DNA of 64,000 nt, taken from contig JAUQPE010000027.1 of NCBI GenBank assembly GCA_030550515.1, forward strand, positions 1 through 64,000, read 5' to 3'. The position numbers and the translations under genes are program-made. Shown one piece after another: positions 28,242 through 36,466 of this stretch (the stretch's first letter is position 1; every line of letters starts with the position of its first letter). The notes beneath the pieces are model-generated. The model was not told where the DNA came from, searched no databases, and saw nothing but the letters and a program-made list of their open reading frames with translations. This DNA comes from Thermotogota bacterium (GTDB lineage Bacteria; Thermotogota; Thermotogae; Thermotogales; Thermotogaceae).

Positions 28242-28270
28242 GGAGAGCGTTCGCTCTCCTTAATTATTTT
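28242..28270 (+). terminator. intrinsic terminator after the first tRNA
   Basis: Perfect 7-bp stem GGAGAGC/GCTCTCC with loop GTTC (28242-28259) and an A/T-rich tail TTAATTATTTT. It ends the single-tRNA transcript before the next promoter. Confidence 0.85.
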
Positions 28271-28308
28271 AACACATTCTTTAGGATTTTCCTAGTGCGG
28301 TAGGTTGG

Positions 28309-28337
28309 TTGACATTCGGAACTAGTGATAGTAAAAT
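28309..28337 (+). promoter_or_regulatory. strong promoter of the tRNA-rpmG-secE-nusG operon
   Basis: TTGACA (28309-28314), exact consensus, and TAAAAT (28332-28337), one base off consensus, with a 17-bp spacer. It lies 15 bp before the next tRNA and would drive three tRNAs, rpmG, tRNA-Trp, secE, nusG and the ribosomal protein genes. Confidence 0.88.
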
Positions 28338-28352
28338 AATTCTTTGGCTAAG

Positions 28353-28425
28353 GGCGGCGTAGCTCAGAGGCCAGAGCGGGTGATTCATAATCACCGTGTC
28401 GTGGGTTCGAGTCCCACCGCCGCCA
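28353..28425 (+). tRNA. tRNA-Met, CAT anticodon (elongator-like)
   Basis: Cloverleaf with acceptor GGCGGCG/CGCCGCC, anticodon stem GGTGA/TCACC around TTCATAA, T-arm GTGGGTTCGAGTCCCAC and discriminator A. CCA is not encoded (ACA follows). The GGCGGCGTAGCTCAG start resembles the elongator tRNA-Met of Thermus, so Met is preferred over Ile2. Confidence 0.92.
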
Positions 28426-28458
28426 CAGAAAGGTTGAAAGGAAAAGGAACTCAAGAAA

Positions 28459-28531
28459 GCCAGCGTAGCTCAATGGGTAGAGCGACTGATTTGTAATCAG
28501 TAGGTTGTGGGTTCGAGTCCCACCGCTGGCT
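28459..28531 (+). tRNA. tRNA-Thr (TGT)
   Basis: Acceptor GCCAGCG/CGCTGGC, anticodon stem ACTGA/TCAGT around TTTGTAA, T-arm GTGGGTTCGAGTCCCAC and discriminator T. CCA is not encoded. Confidence 0.96.
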
Positions 28532-28549
28532 CAAAGGTTTGGCACAAGT

Positions 28550-28636
28550 GGTGGGGTGCCCGAGCGGCCAAAGGGGGCGGACTGTAAATCCGCTGGCAGA
28601 ATGCCTTCGGAGGTTCAAATCCTCCCCCCACCACCA
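28550..28636 (+). tRNA. tRNA-Tyr (GTA)
   Basis: Acceptor GGTGGGG/CCCCACC, anticodon stem GCGGA/TCCGC around CTGTAAA, a long variable arm (class II, about 13 bases) and an encoded ACCA end. Length is 87 nt including CCA. Confidence 0.96.
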
Positions 28637-28661
28637 GATTTTTCAGGAGAGGTGAAGCAAG

Positions 28662-28811
28662 TTGAGAGAAGTGATCGCTCTCAAGTGTTCGAAGTGTGGA
28701 AACAAAAACTACTACACGACGAAGAACAAGGACAAGAAAGCAAAGCTCGTGCTCAAGAAATACTGTCCAAAGTGTAACACCCACACCGAACACCAGGAAA
28801 CGAAGGCTTAA
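28662..28811 (+). CDS. rpmG: 50S ribosomal protein L33
   Basis: 49-residue ribosomal protein of the zinc-binding L33 type, with two CxxC pairs (KCSKCGN and YCPKCNT). The start is TTG at 28662; GGAGAGGTGA precedes it and no ATG in frame gives a full N-terminus. It lies between tRNA-Tyr and tRNA-Trp, the conserved arrangement before secE in Thermotoga. The gene ends 3 bp before tRNA-Trp, so the mRNA must be processed at the tRNA boundaries. Confidence 0.95.
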   Translation: MREVIALKCSKCGNKNYYTTKNKDKKAKLVLKKYCPKCNTHTEHQETKA

Positions 28812-28814
28812 CGC

Positions 28815-28890
28815 AGGGCCGTAGCTCAAGTGGTAGAGCGCCGGTCTCCAAAACCGGTGGTTGCGGGTTCGAGTCCTGCCGGCCCTGCCA
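28815..28890 (+). tRNA. tRNA-Trp (CCA)
   Basis: Acceptor AGGGCCG/CGGCCCT, anticodon stem CCGGT/ACCGG around CTCCAAA, T-arm GCGGGTTCGAGTCCTGC, discriminator G and encoded CCA. A run of seven T follows without a terminator hairpin of its own, so transcription probably continues into secE. Confidence 0.96.
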
Positions 28891-28918
28891 TTTTTTTGAA
28901 TATGGGGAGGCAAAGGCG

Positions 28919-29116
28919 ATGGAGAAGATAAGGAAGTTCTTCCGGGAAGTGATCGCCGAAGGTAAGAAGATCACGTGGCCTTCCAGGAAAGAACTCCTAG
29001 TTTCTTTTGGTGTGGTCCTCGTGATACTGGCTGTTTCCGGTGTTTATTTTTTTGTGGTTGACTTCGTTTTCTCAGGATTGGTGAGTCTCATATTCAGAGC
29101 TCTTGGAATAGGTTAA
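28919..29116 (+). CDS. secE: preprotein translocase subunit SecE
   Basis: 65-residue single-span SecE, the clamp of the SecYEG channel. A cytoplasmic amphipathic helix (KIRKFFREVIAEGKKITWPS, with the conserved WPSRKEL) precedes one membrane helix (about residues 28-50). Length is normal for the minimal form. The ATG at 28919 follows GGGGAGG. It is followed by nusG, the near-universal bacterial order. Confidence 0.97.
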   Translation: MEKIRKFFREVIAEGKKITWPSRKELLVSFGVVLVILAVSGVYFFVVDFVFSGLVSLIFRALGIG

Positions 29117-29127
29117 GGTGATCGTCC

Positions 29128-30186
29128 ATGAAGAAGAGATGGTACATAGTTCAAACCATATCCGGTTACGAGGAGAAGGTCAAGGAAAACCTCGAGAAGA
29201 AGATCGAAGCAACTGGATTGAAGAACCTCGTGGGTCGTATCGTGATACCCGAAGAGATCGTGCTCGATGCTACTTCCCCTTCCGAAAAGATCATCCTCTC
29301 CCCCAGGGCCAAGCTCTTCGTCAGCAACGGCAAAGAAGTGAACAAAGGGGATCTCATCGCGGAAGAGCCTCCCGTACACGCAAGAAAAAGCGGGATCGTG
29401 GTCGACGTGAAGAACGTGAGAAAAGTCGTCATAGAAACGGTGGACAGGAAATTTTCCAAGACGTACTATATACCCGAGTCCGCTGGGGTGGAATCGGGTT
29501 TGAAAGAGGGAGCCAAAGTGAGGCAAGGAATGCCTCTCAGCAGGAATGAAGAGTACATCTGCGAATTGGATGGTAGGGTCGTGGAGACGGAGAGGATGAA
29601 AAAAGTGGTCATACAATCACCAGACGGTGAACAAGACGTTTACTTCATTCCCATCGAGGTCTTCGACAAAAACTTGAGAAAGGGGAAAGAAGTGAAACAA
29701 GGGGACTTGCTGGCTGAGAGCAGAAAGTGCTACTCGAGGATTTCCGGAAAGGTTGAAGTGTTGGACTTCATGACCAGGAAAGAGGTCAGGATATACAAGA
29801 CAAAACGAAGAAAGCTTTTTCCTGGTTACGTCTTTGTGGAGATGCTCATGAACGATGAGGCGTTCTCTTTCGTGAGAACGGTGCCATACGTGTTGGGGTT
29901 TGTGAGCTCTGGGGGACAACCCATCCCCGTCAAAGACAGGGAGATAAGACCCATCCTGAGGCTTGCGGGAATCGAGACGTACGAGGAAAAGAAGAAACCA
30001 ATCAAAGTGGAAATCGGTTTCAAAATCGGAGACACGGTGAGGATAATAAGCGGTCCGTTCGAAGATTTCGCCGGAGTTGTGAAAGAGATAGATCCAGAAA
30101 AGCAAGAACTCAAGGTCAATGTCACTATATTTGGAAGGGAAACCCCTGTGATCTTGCACGTTTCCGAAGTCGAAAAGATCGAGTGA
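29128..30186 (+). CDS. nusG: transcription antitermination factor NusG with large inserted domain
   Basis: 352-residue NusG, twice the usual 180. Residues 1-43 start the NGN domain (KRWYIVQTISGYEEKV), which resumes near 223 (KRRKLFPGYVFVEML). Between them, about residues 44-222 are the inserted domain II known from T. maritima NusG. The C-terminal KOW domain (FKIGDTVRIISGPFEDFAG) covers about 300-352. The insert contains three similar units, GKEVNKGDLIAE (68-79), GAKVRQGMPL (128-137) and GKEVKQGDLLAE (186-197), which look like barrel-sandwich modules. It binds RNA polymerase and the ribosome or Rho; in T. maritima the domains have been reported to autoinhibit each other. Confidence 0.97.
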   Translation: MKKRWYIVQTISGYEEKVKENLEKKIEATGLKNLVGRIVIPEEIVLDATSPSEKIILSPRAKLFVSNGKEVNKGDLIAEEPPVHARKSGIVVDVKNVRKVVIETVDRKFSKTYYIPESAGVESGLKEGAKVRQGMPLSRNEEYICELDGRVVETERMKKVVIQSPDGEQDVYFIPIEVFDKNLRKGKEVKQGDLLAESRKCYSRISGKVEVLDFMTRKEVRIYKTKRRKLFPGYVFVEMLMNDEAFSFVRTVPYVLGFVSSGGQPIPVKDREIRPILRLAGIETYEEKKKPIKVEIGFKIGDTVRIISGPFEDFAGVVKEIDPEKQELKVNVTIFGRETPVILHVSEVEKIE

Positions 30187-30232
30187 GGATGTGGGAGGAA
30201 CTTTTCCGAACCACATGAGGGAGGGTTGAAAG

Positions 30233-30658
30233 ATGGCAAAAAAAGTGGTCGCACAGGTTAGGCTTCAGTTACCAGCGGGAAAGGCCACCCCAGCCCCACC
30301 CGTTGGACCTGCGTTGGGACAAAGAGGCGTGAACATCATGGAGTTCTGTAAGCGATTCAACGCAGAAACCGCCGACAAGGCTGGTATGATTTTGCCCGTT
30401 GTCATCACGATATACGAGGACAAGTCGTTCACTTTCGTCGTAAAAACTCCACCCGCTTCTTTTCTTCTGAAACGCGCCGCCGGTGTGGAAAAAGGGTCCT
30501 CCGAGCCGAAGAGAAAGGTGGTAGGTAAGGTCACCAGAAAACAGATAGAAGAGATCGCGAGGATCAAACTGCCCGACCTGAACGTCAACTCTTTGGAGGC
30601 CGCTATCAGAATCATAGAGGGAACCGCTAAAAGTATGGGCATAGAGATCGTCGACTGA
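30233..30658 (+). CDS. rplK: 50S ribosomal protein L11
   Basis: 141-residue L11 of the GTPase-associated centre. The proline-rich N-terminal domain ([20 protein letters not shown]) and the C-terminal rRNA-binding domain ending [18 protein letters not shown] are complete. The ATG at 30233 is preceded by GGGAGGG. The 46-bp gap after nusG holds no obvious hairpin. Confidence 0.98.
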   Translation: MAKKVVAQVRLQLPAGKATPAPPVGPALGQRGVNIMEFCKRFNAETADKAGMILPVVITIYEDKSFTFVVKTPPASFLLKRAAGVEKGSSEPKRKVVGKVTRKQIEEIARIKLPDLNVNSLEAAIRIIEGTAKSMGIEIVD

Positions 30659-30684
30659 TGTGGTGAAGGAGAGGAGGAGGCGTT

Positions 30685-31380
30685 ATGCCGAAACACTCCA
30701 AGAGGTATCTGGAAGTCAGGAAGTTAGTGGATAGGACCAAGTTTTACGATCTCGATGAAGCCGTCGAACTTGTAAAAAAGACAGCCACGGCGAAGTTCGA
30801 TGAGACGATAGAGCTTCACCTTGTGACCAACATAGATTACAGGAAGCCCGAACAGCATGTTCGCGGTAGCATCACGTTACCTCACGGTACCGGTAAAGAA
30901 GTGAAAGTGTTGGTCTTTGCGAAAGGCGACAAAGCCAAAGAAGCGCTGGAAGCGGGAGCCGATTACGTTGGTGCGGAGGAACTTGTCGAGAAGATCGAGA
31001 AAGAAGGTTTTGTGGATTTCGATGTCGCCATCGCCACACCCGACATGATGAAAGTCGTTGGAAGATTGGGTAAGATACTTGGCCCAAGGGGATTGATGCC
31101 TTCTCCGAAGAGTGGAACGGTCACCCAGGAGATAGCTGAGACTGTGAGAGAGTTCAAGAAAGGAAGGATAGAAGTCAAAACGGACAAAACCGGGAACATC
31201 CACATACCCGTTGGTAAGAGATCGTTTGACAACGAGAAACTGAAGGAGAACATAAAAGCGGCTATCGAACAAATCATGGCGATGAGACCGGCTGGAGTGA
31301 AGGGACAGTTCATAAGGAAGGCTGTGCTTGCGTCGACTATGGGACCTGGGATAAAGTTGAACCTTCAGAGTATAATATAA
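30685..31380 (+). CDS. rplA: 50S ribosomal protein L1
   Basis: 231-residue L1 of the ribosomal stalk, with the family motif [17 protein letters not shown] in domain II and the C-terminal [12 protein letters not shown]. Length is standard. A strong GGAGAGGAGGAGG site precedes the ATG at 30685. As in other bacteria it may repress its own operon, but no L1 site can be pinned down. Confidence 0.98.
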   Translation: MPKHSKRYLEVRKLVDRTKFYDLDEAVELVKKTATAKFDETIELHLVTNIDYRKPEQHVRGSITLPHGTGKEVKVLVFAKGDKAKEALEAGADYVGAEELVEKIEKEGFVDFDVAIATPDMMKVVGRLGKILGPRGLMPSPKSGTVTQEIAETVREFKKGRIEVKTDKTGNIHIPVGKRSFDNEKLKENIKAAIEQIMAMRPAGVKGQFIRKAVLASTMGPGIKLNLQSII

Positions 31381-31498
31381 CGTCAGGATGCCGTAGATGG
31401 CAGGGCCCAGTTGGGTTAAAGATCCTGCCGGAGGCGTCCAAAAAAGGGAATTCTATAGTCCCTTTTTGTGGACCCTCCGTGGGTCCACAAATTTTTTT
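31381..31498 (+). promoter_or_regulatory. L10-type mRNA leader with attenuator, upstream of rplJ
   Basis: The 133 bp between rplA and rplJ begin with a folded segment (31381-31440) containing GCCGTAGATGGCAG and GATCCTGCCGGAGGC, which resembles the ribosomal protein L10 leader bound by L10(L12)4. Two hairpins follow: AAAAAGGGA/TCCCTTTTT (31441-31449 with 31459-31467), then a 9-bp stem TGTGGACCC/GGGTCCACA (31467-31475 with 31481-31489) with a TTTTTTT tail to 31498. The hairpins share 31467, so they may be mutually exclusive, and the second would act as a regulated terminator. Confidence 0.85.
31467..31498 (+). terminator. intrinsic terminator/attenuator before rplJ
   Basis: Perfect 9-bp stem with a 5-base loop (TCCGT) and seven T residues, ending 15 bp before rplJ starts. 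It must be partly bypassed, because rplJ, rplL and rpoBC lie downstream with no other strong promoter visible. Confidence 0.88.
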
Positions 31499-31513
31499 GG
31501 GAGGTGAACCGGT

Positions 31514-32053
31514 TTGCTCACAAGGCAAAGAAAGGAAGAGTTAGTCAAAGAGCTCTCGGAAGCGTTCGAAAAATCTTCGTTGGTGATGTTCGCAGATTTT
31601 TTGGGCTTCACAGTCGCAGACCTCACCGAATTGAGGGCGAGGATAAAAGAAAGATACGGGCAGAATGCCAAGTTCAAGGTGGTGAAGAACACTTTACTGA
31701 GCTTGTCACTCAAGAACGCTGGCTACTCGGGTTACGAGGAGTTTTTGAAGGGACCCACAGCCGTCCTCTACTTGTTCGAAGGAGATCCAATAGAAGCCGT
31801 TAAGATCCTGTACAACTTTTACAAAGACAAAAAAGTCGATCCATCCAGGCTGAAAGGAGGATTCCTGGAAAGAAGGAAATTCTCATCGCAGGATGTGGAA
31901 AACATTGTCAAACTTCCAACCAAAGAACAGCTTTACGCAATGGTTGTTGGCCGCATGAAGGCACCGATATCTGGTCTCGTGTTCGTGCTGAGTGGGGTGC
32001 TCAGAAACCTTGTGGTGGTTTTGAATGCCATAAGAGAGAAAAAGTCGAGTTGA
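31514..32053 (+). CDS. rplJ: 50S ribosomal protein L10
   Basis: 179-residue stalk base protein that anchors L7/L12 dimers. The N-terminal rRNA-binding part (TRQRKEELVKELSEAFEKSS, VKNTLLSLSLK) and the helical C-terminus (SGVLRNLVVVLNAIREKK) are present. The start is TTG at 31514, six bases after GGGAGGTGA; no ATG gives a complete N-terminus. L10 is expected to bind the leader just upstream and control its own synthesis. Confidence 0.97.
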   Translation: MLTRQRKEELVKELSEAFEKSSLVMFADFLGFTVADLTELRARIKERYGQNAKFKVVKNTLLSLSLKNAGYSGYEEFLKGPTAVLYLFEGDPIEAVKILYNFYKDKKVDPSRLKGGFLERRKFSSQDVENIVKLPTKEQLYAMVVGRMKAPISGLVFVLSGVLRNLVVVLNAIREKKSS

Positions 32054-32068
32054 TGGAGGTGTTGAGAG

Positions 32069-32458
32069 ATGACGGTTGATGAAATCATTGCGGCGATCGA
32101 AAAGTTAACCGTGGTGGAGCTCGCAGAACTTGTGAAAAAGTTAGAGGACCGGTTCGGGGTGACAGCAGCCGCTCCTGTTGCCGTCGCTGCTGCTCCTGTC
32201 GCTGCAGCCGCCGCACCTGCAGCGCAACAAGAAGAGAAGACGGAATTCGATGTCATCCTCAAGAGCTTTGGACAGAACAAAGTACAAGTTATCAAAGTCG
32301 TTCGCGAGATCACGGGTCTTGGTTTGAAAGAAGCGAAGGATCTCGTGGAAAAAGCTGGAGCTCCAGACGCGATAGTGAAAAGCGGCGTGCCGAAGGCCGA
32401 AGCGGAAGAGATCAAGAAGAAACTCGAAGAAGCTGGCGCAGAAGTGATATTGAAATAA
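32069..32458 (+). CDS. rplL: 50S ribosomal protein L7/L12
   Basis: 129-residue stalk protein that recruits translation GTPases. It has an N-terminal dimerisation domain (about 1-35), an alanine/proline hinge ([19 protein letters not shown]) and the C-terminal factor-binding domain with [20 protein letters not shown] good GGAGGTG site precedes the ATG at 32069. Confidence 0.98.
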   Translation: MTVDEIIAAIEKLTVVELAELVKKLEDRFGVTAAAPVAVAAAPVAAAAAPAAQQEEKTEFDVILKSFGQNKVQVIKVVREITGLGLKEAKDLVEKAGAPDAIVKSGVPKAEAEEIKKKLEEAGAEVILK

Positions 32459-32486
32459 TTTTCGAAAAAGAAAAAATACTGTTTCA

Positions 32487-32520
32487 ACCCTGTGCCGACG
32501 CTTGTCGGTGCAGGGTTTTT
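32487..32520 (+). terminator. partial terminator between rplL and rpoB
   Basis: A 13-bp stem ACCCTGTGCCGAC/GTCGGTGCAGGGT with two G-T pairs and a GCTT loop (32487-32516), then TTTTT. As in other bacteria it would set a lower level of rpoBC than of ribosomal protein mRNA. A TATAAT-like element follows at 32530-32535 without a good -35. The rest of the 201-bp gap is an untranslated leader with a small AGGAG/CTCCT hairpin near 32610. Confidence 0.85.
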
Positions 32521-32659
32521 GTGTTTTAATATAATGAGTGGGACTCCTTCTTCCAAATCGAACCCCTCGTTGTTTCAGAAGGCCTTCTTTCAAAAAACCT
32601 AAGTCAAGGAGGGAAATCTCCTCAACTTTTCTTGTCCACATTACTTGAGAGGTGAGAAG

Positions 32660-35600
32660 ATGAAGGAAATCCCCTGTGGTAGGAGAGTGCGCTATTCCTT
32701 CGGCAAACTCCAGGAACCTCTTCCGGTGCCCGATCTCGTTGAGATTCAGAAGGATTCCTACCAGAGATTCCTCAACAAAGGGCTCCTCGAAGTACTCAGA
32801 AAGTTCTCCCCCATCTACTCCCAACCTTCCAGAGCCGAAGCTAGAAGGACGGAGAGAGGTTTTGCCTTGGAGTTCGTCGCCACACGGGTAGGTGAACCCA
32901 GCCTCGATCCCATCGAGTGCAAGGCCAAAGGTTTGACCTACAGTGTGCCCGTGCACGCCACCGCTAGGTTGACGGATCTGAAGACTGGAGAAATGAAGGA
33001 AGAGGAAGTCTTCCTGGGGTACATACCGTACATGACCGATCGCGGGACTTTCATAATAAACGGAGCCGAAAGGGTAGTCGTCAATCAAATCGTTGTGTCG
33101 CCTGGGCTTTACTTCTCTGCCGACTACATAGACAAGGAAGAGTACGGTGGCTACTTCCTTCCGTCGAGAGGAGCGTGGCTTGAAGTCATACTTGACCCAT
33201 TCGATGGCGCTCTTTATGCGGCCCTCGACGGAAAGAAAGTTAACCTCTTCCTCTTCTTGAAGACGATAGGATACGAGAACGATGAAGACATACTTTCGCT
33301 CTTTCCTACTTACCTAGATGCTGACGATGAAGACAGCTTGTTGCTCCATGTCGGCTCGATTTTGCTTGAGGACGTATACGACGGTGAAAGGAAGATCGCA
33401 GGGAAATGGGATATCCTTACCAGGGAGATTGCGGAGAGGATTTTGAACTCCGAGAAGATCGAGAAGATAAAGGTTGTGCACCCTATCGCTCAGAACACTT
33501 TCGAAAAGATGCTCGAGATTTCTTCCGTCTCCAGAGAGGAGATCGAGGACGAAGAGAGAACAAAAGTGTACGGCTTGAACGAAGTCACAACGGTGGACGC
33601 TTACCTGGAGATCTTCAGAAAACTTCGTCCTGAGGAACTTCCCAGGATAAACGCCGCAAAGAGATACTTGCACGATTTGTTCTTTAACCCGGAAAGATAC
33701 GATCTTTCCGAAGTTGGTCGTTACAAAGTAAACGAGAGGTTGAAGAGCGCGTACACAAAGTATTTGATAGAGGTCGAAGGAATGGATCCCGAAGAGGCGA
33801 AGAAGAGATACTACAACGAAAATTCGCTCGTTCTCACCCCAATGGACGTTGTCCTTGCGTCGAGGATCCTTTTCGATTACTTTGAGAGAAGGTACATAAA
33901 CGATTTCGAAGTGGACTCTTACGAGCTCAGACATCTGATGAAGGTCTTCAAGGAAGAATATCTGGAAAGCCGAAAGGTAGCGCCTTGCGACCTCAGAAAG
34001 CTGAGCAACATCCTCAGGAGAAGTTTCGGCATCAACGCGGACATGACCACCCTCGCAGCTATGAGGTATATCTCGAACATAAACAGGGAATTGCCCACAA
34101 TTCCTTTCGACACGAAAGACCACCTAGGCAACAAACGCGTGAGAACGGTTGGTGAACTCGTTCAACGAGAGTTTGAAAGGCTCTTCGCGAGGGCGCAGAA
34201 GGCTATTCAAGAGCGGTTGACTTTGATAAACTCCCTGGGTAAAGTTTCCATACAGAGTCTAATAAACATAAAGTCCATCATCTCCACCGTGAACCAGTTC
34301 TTCGCCATGAACCAGCTCTCCCAATTCATGGATCAGGTCAATCCCCTCTCCGAACTCACGCACAAGAGGAGAGTATCGGCCGTAGGACCCGGAGGGTTGA
34401 GAAGGGAATCGAAGGTCTTTGAGGCGAGGAACGTCCACTACTCGCAGTACGGTAGGTTGTGCCCCATAGAGACTCCGGAAGGCGCAAACATCGGTTTCAT
34501 CACTTCGCTTGCGATATACGTCAAGATTGACGAATATGGCTTCCTCATGACACCTTACCGTCGAGTGGTGAACGGAAGGGTCACGGATGAAATCGTCTAC
34601 CTGAGGGCGAACGAGGAAGAGGAGTACAAGATTGTTCCGGCTACGACACCGGTGGATGAGCTGGGAAGGATCATACCTGAAAGGGTTGTCGCAAGGGTGG
34701 GTGAGGAGATCAGGCTGGTTCCAAGAGAAGACGTTGATCTCATGGACGTTTCCACAAAACAGCCTTTCAGTGTCTCCGCTTCCCTGATACCGTTCCTCGA
34801 GCACGACGACGCGAGCCGAGCTTTGATGGGTTCGAACATGCAAAGACAGGCCGTTCCACTTCTGAAGGCGGAGGCTCCCCTCGTTGGCACCGGGCTGGAA
34901 TGGGAAGCGGCCAAGAACTCTGGTTACGTCGTCTTGGCGAAACACAGCGGTGTGGTCAAAGAAGTTGATGCCTCGAAAATTGTGATACAGAGAACCGATG
35001 AAAACGGTAAACCCATCTACGATGAAAAAGGGAAACCGATCTACGACGAATACAGGTTGTTGAAGTTCATCAGATCCAACCAAGACACGACGATAAATCA
35101 AAAGCCAATCGTCAACGAAGGGGACTTCGTGAGGGCTGGTGAACCTATAGCAGATGGTCCAGCAACGGACATGGGAGAGTTGGCCCTGGGCAAGAACGTA
35201 CTCGTGACCTTCATGCCTTGGGAAGGTTACAACTACGAGGACGCAATTTTGGTGAGTCAGGAACTGCTCGAAGAGGATACCTTCACCTCCATTCACATAG
35301 AAGTCTACGAAACCCAGGCTAGAGAGACGAGACTTGGTCCCGAGGAGATCACGGCAGACATTCCCAACGTGAGCAAGGAACTGTTGAGAAATCTAGATGA
35401 GAACGGCATAATAAGGATAGGAGCCTACGTGGTCAGCGACTACGGTGTGGGATCGCAGGCGATACTTGTTGGAAAAGTGACACCGAAGGGTGAGGGCGAC
35501 ACCACACCAGAAGAGAAGATCATCAGGTCTGTGTTTGGAGAGAGAGGAAGGGATGTGAAAGACACCTCCCTCAGACTCCCCCACGGTGTCGAAGGTAGAG

Positions 35601-36448
35601 TTATAAGGGTGGACGTCTTCGACCAGAACGACATAGCGGAACTGGGTCCCGGCGTTCTGAAGCTCGTGAGAGTTTACGTCGCAAGTAGAAAGACGTTGGA
35701 CATAGGAGACAAACTCGCCGGGAGACACGGTAACAAAGGTGTCATTTCCAAGATCCTTCCGAAGGAAGACATGCCGTTCTTGCCGGATGGCACACCCGTG
35801 CAGATGGTCCTCAACCCACTCGGTATACCTTCGAGGATGAACGTCGGTCAGATCTTGGAAACTCATCTGGGCTGGCTCGCAAAACTCACCGGAAAATGGT
35901 TCGCCACGCCTATCTTCGATGGCGCAAAAGAAGAAGAGATCCTGAGAATGCTCTACGAAGAAAGAAAGAAGAGAGGGCTGCATCTCGGTGACGACGAGGA
36001 GAACCCCACAGGCAAGGTCATACTCAGGGACGGTAGGACGGGAGAACCGTTCGACAATCCCGTCGTCGTCGGGTACATGTACATGCTAAAACTCGTACAC
36101 ATCGCTAAAGAGAAGATCCATGCCCGTTCCACAGGTCCGTACTCTTTGATCCACCAACAACCTCTCGGAGGGAAATCACACTTCGGTGGACAAAGGCTCG
36201 GAGAAATGGAGGTTTGGGCACTCGAGGCTTACGGAGCGGCCCACACGTTGGCGGAGATGCTCACGATCAAGTCCGACGACATCAAGGGCAGAAACGAGAC
36301 CTACAAAGCGATTTTGAAGAATTTGAATATACCAGAACCTGGTATCCCCGAGAGCTTCAGAGTTCTCATAAAAGAGCTCAGAGGTCTCGCACTCGATGTC
36401 AGACTCTACGACGAGAACGGTAACGAAATAGACATCGATAGGTATTGA
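32660..36448 (+). CDS. rpoB: DNA-directed RNA polymerase subunit beta
   Basis: 1262-residue beta subunit. Recognisable elements are the rifampicin-pocket region ([20 protein letters not shown], then [13 protein letters not shown]), the fork region [18 protein letters not shown], the [13 protein letters not shown] motif that contacts the nascent RNA, and the C-terminal [20 protein letters not shown]. The ATG at 32660 follows GAGAGGTGAGA; a start at 32645 would lie before that site. Rifampicin-contact residues look standard by eye ([12 protein letters not shown]). Confidence 0.98.
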   Translation: MKEIPCGRRVRYSFGKLQEPLPVPDLVEIQKDSYQRFLNKGLLEVLRKFSPIYSQPSRAEARRTERGFALEFVATRVGEPSLDPIECKAKGLTYSVPVHATARLTDLKTGEMKEEEVFLGYIPYMTDRGTFIINGAERVVVNQIVVSPGLYFSADYIDKEEYGGYFLPSRGAWLEVILDPFDGALYAALDGKKVNLFLFLKTIGYENDEDILSLFPTYLDADDEDSLLLHVGSILLEDVYDGERKIAGKWDILTREIAERILNSEKIEKIKVVHPIAQNTFEKMLEISSVSREEIEDEERTKVYGLNEVTTVDAYLEIFRKLRPEELPRINAAKRYLHDLFFNPERYDLSEVGRYKVNERLKSAYTKYLIEVEGMDPEEAKKRYYNENSLVLTPMDVVLASRILFDYFERRYINDFEVDSYELRHLMKVFKEEYLESRKVAPCDLRKLSNILRRSFGINADMTTLAAMRYISNINRELPTIPFDTKDHLGNKRVRTVGELVQREFERLFARAQKAIQERLTLINSLGKVSIQSLINIKSIISTVNQFFAMNQLSQFMDQVNPLSELTHKRRVSAVGPGGLRRESKVFEARNVHYSQYGRLCPIETPEGANIGFITSLAIYVKIDEYGFLMTPYRRVVNGRVTDEIVYLRANEEEEYKIVPATTPVDELGRIIPERVVARVGEEIRLVPREDVDLMDVSTKQPFSVSASLIPFLEHDDASRALMGSNMQRQAVPLLKAEAPLVGTGLEWEAAKNSGYVVLAKHSGVVKEVDASKIVIQRTDENGKPIYDEKGKPIYDEYRLLKFIRSNQDTTINQKPIVNEGDFVRAGEPIADGPATDMGELALGKNVLVTFMPWEGYNYEDAILVSQELLEEDTFTSIHIEVYETQARETRLGPEEITADIPNVSKELLRNLDENGIIRIGAYVVSDYGVGSQAILVGKVTPKGEGDTTPEEKIIRSVFGERGRDVKDTSLRLPHGVEGRVIRVDVFDQNDIAELGPGVLKLVRVYVASRKTLDIGDKLAGRHGNKGVISKILPKEDMPFLPDGTPVQMVLNPLGIPSRMNVGQILETHLGWLAKLTGKWFATPIFDGAKEEEILRMLYEERKKRGLHLGDDEENPTGKVILRDGRTGEPFDNPVVVGYMYMLKLVHIAKEKIHARSTGPYSLIHQQPLGGKSHFGGQRLGEMEVWALEAYGAAHTLAEMLTIKSDDIKGRNETYKAILKNLNIPEPGIPESFRVLIKELRGLALDVRLYDENGNEIDIDRY

Positions 36449-36466
36449 TGGGGAGGGTGATACAAG

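Noticed and set aside
28550-28636. Second tRNA-Leu or Ser call for the long-arm tRNA
   Set aside because: The anticodon loop CTGTAAA gives GTA, so it is tRNA-Tyr; its long variable arm is normal for bacterial tRNA-Tyr.
34259-35296. 345-codon open frame antisense to rpoB
   Set aside because: Shadow frame opposite a universally conserved gene.
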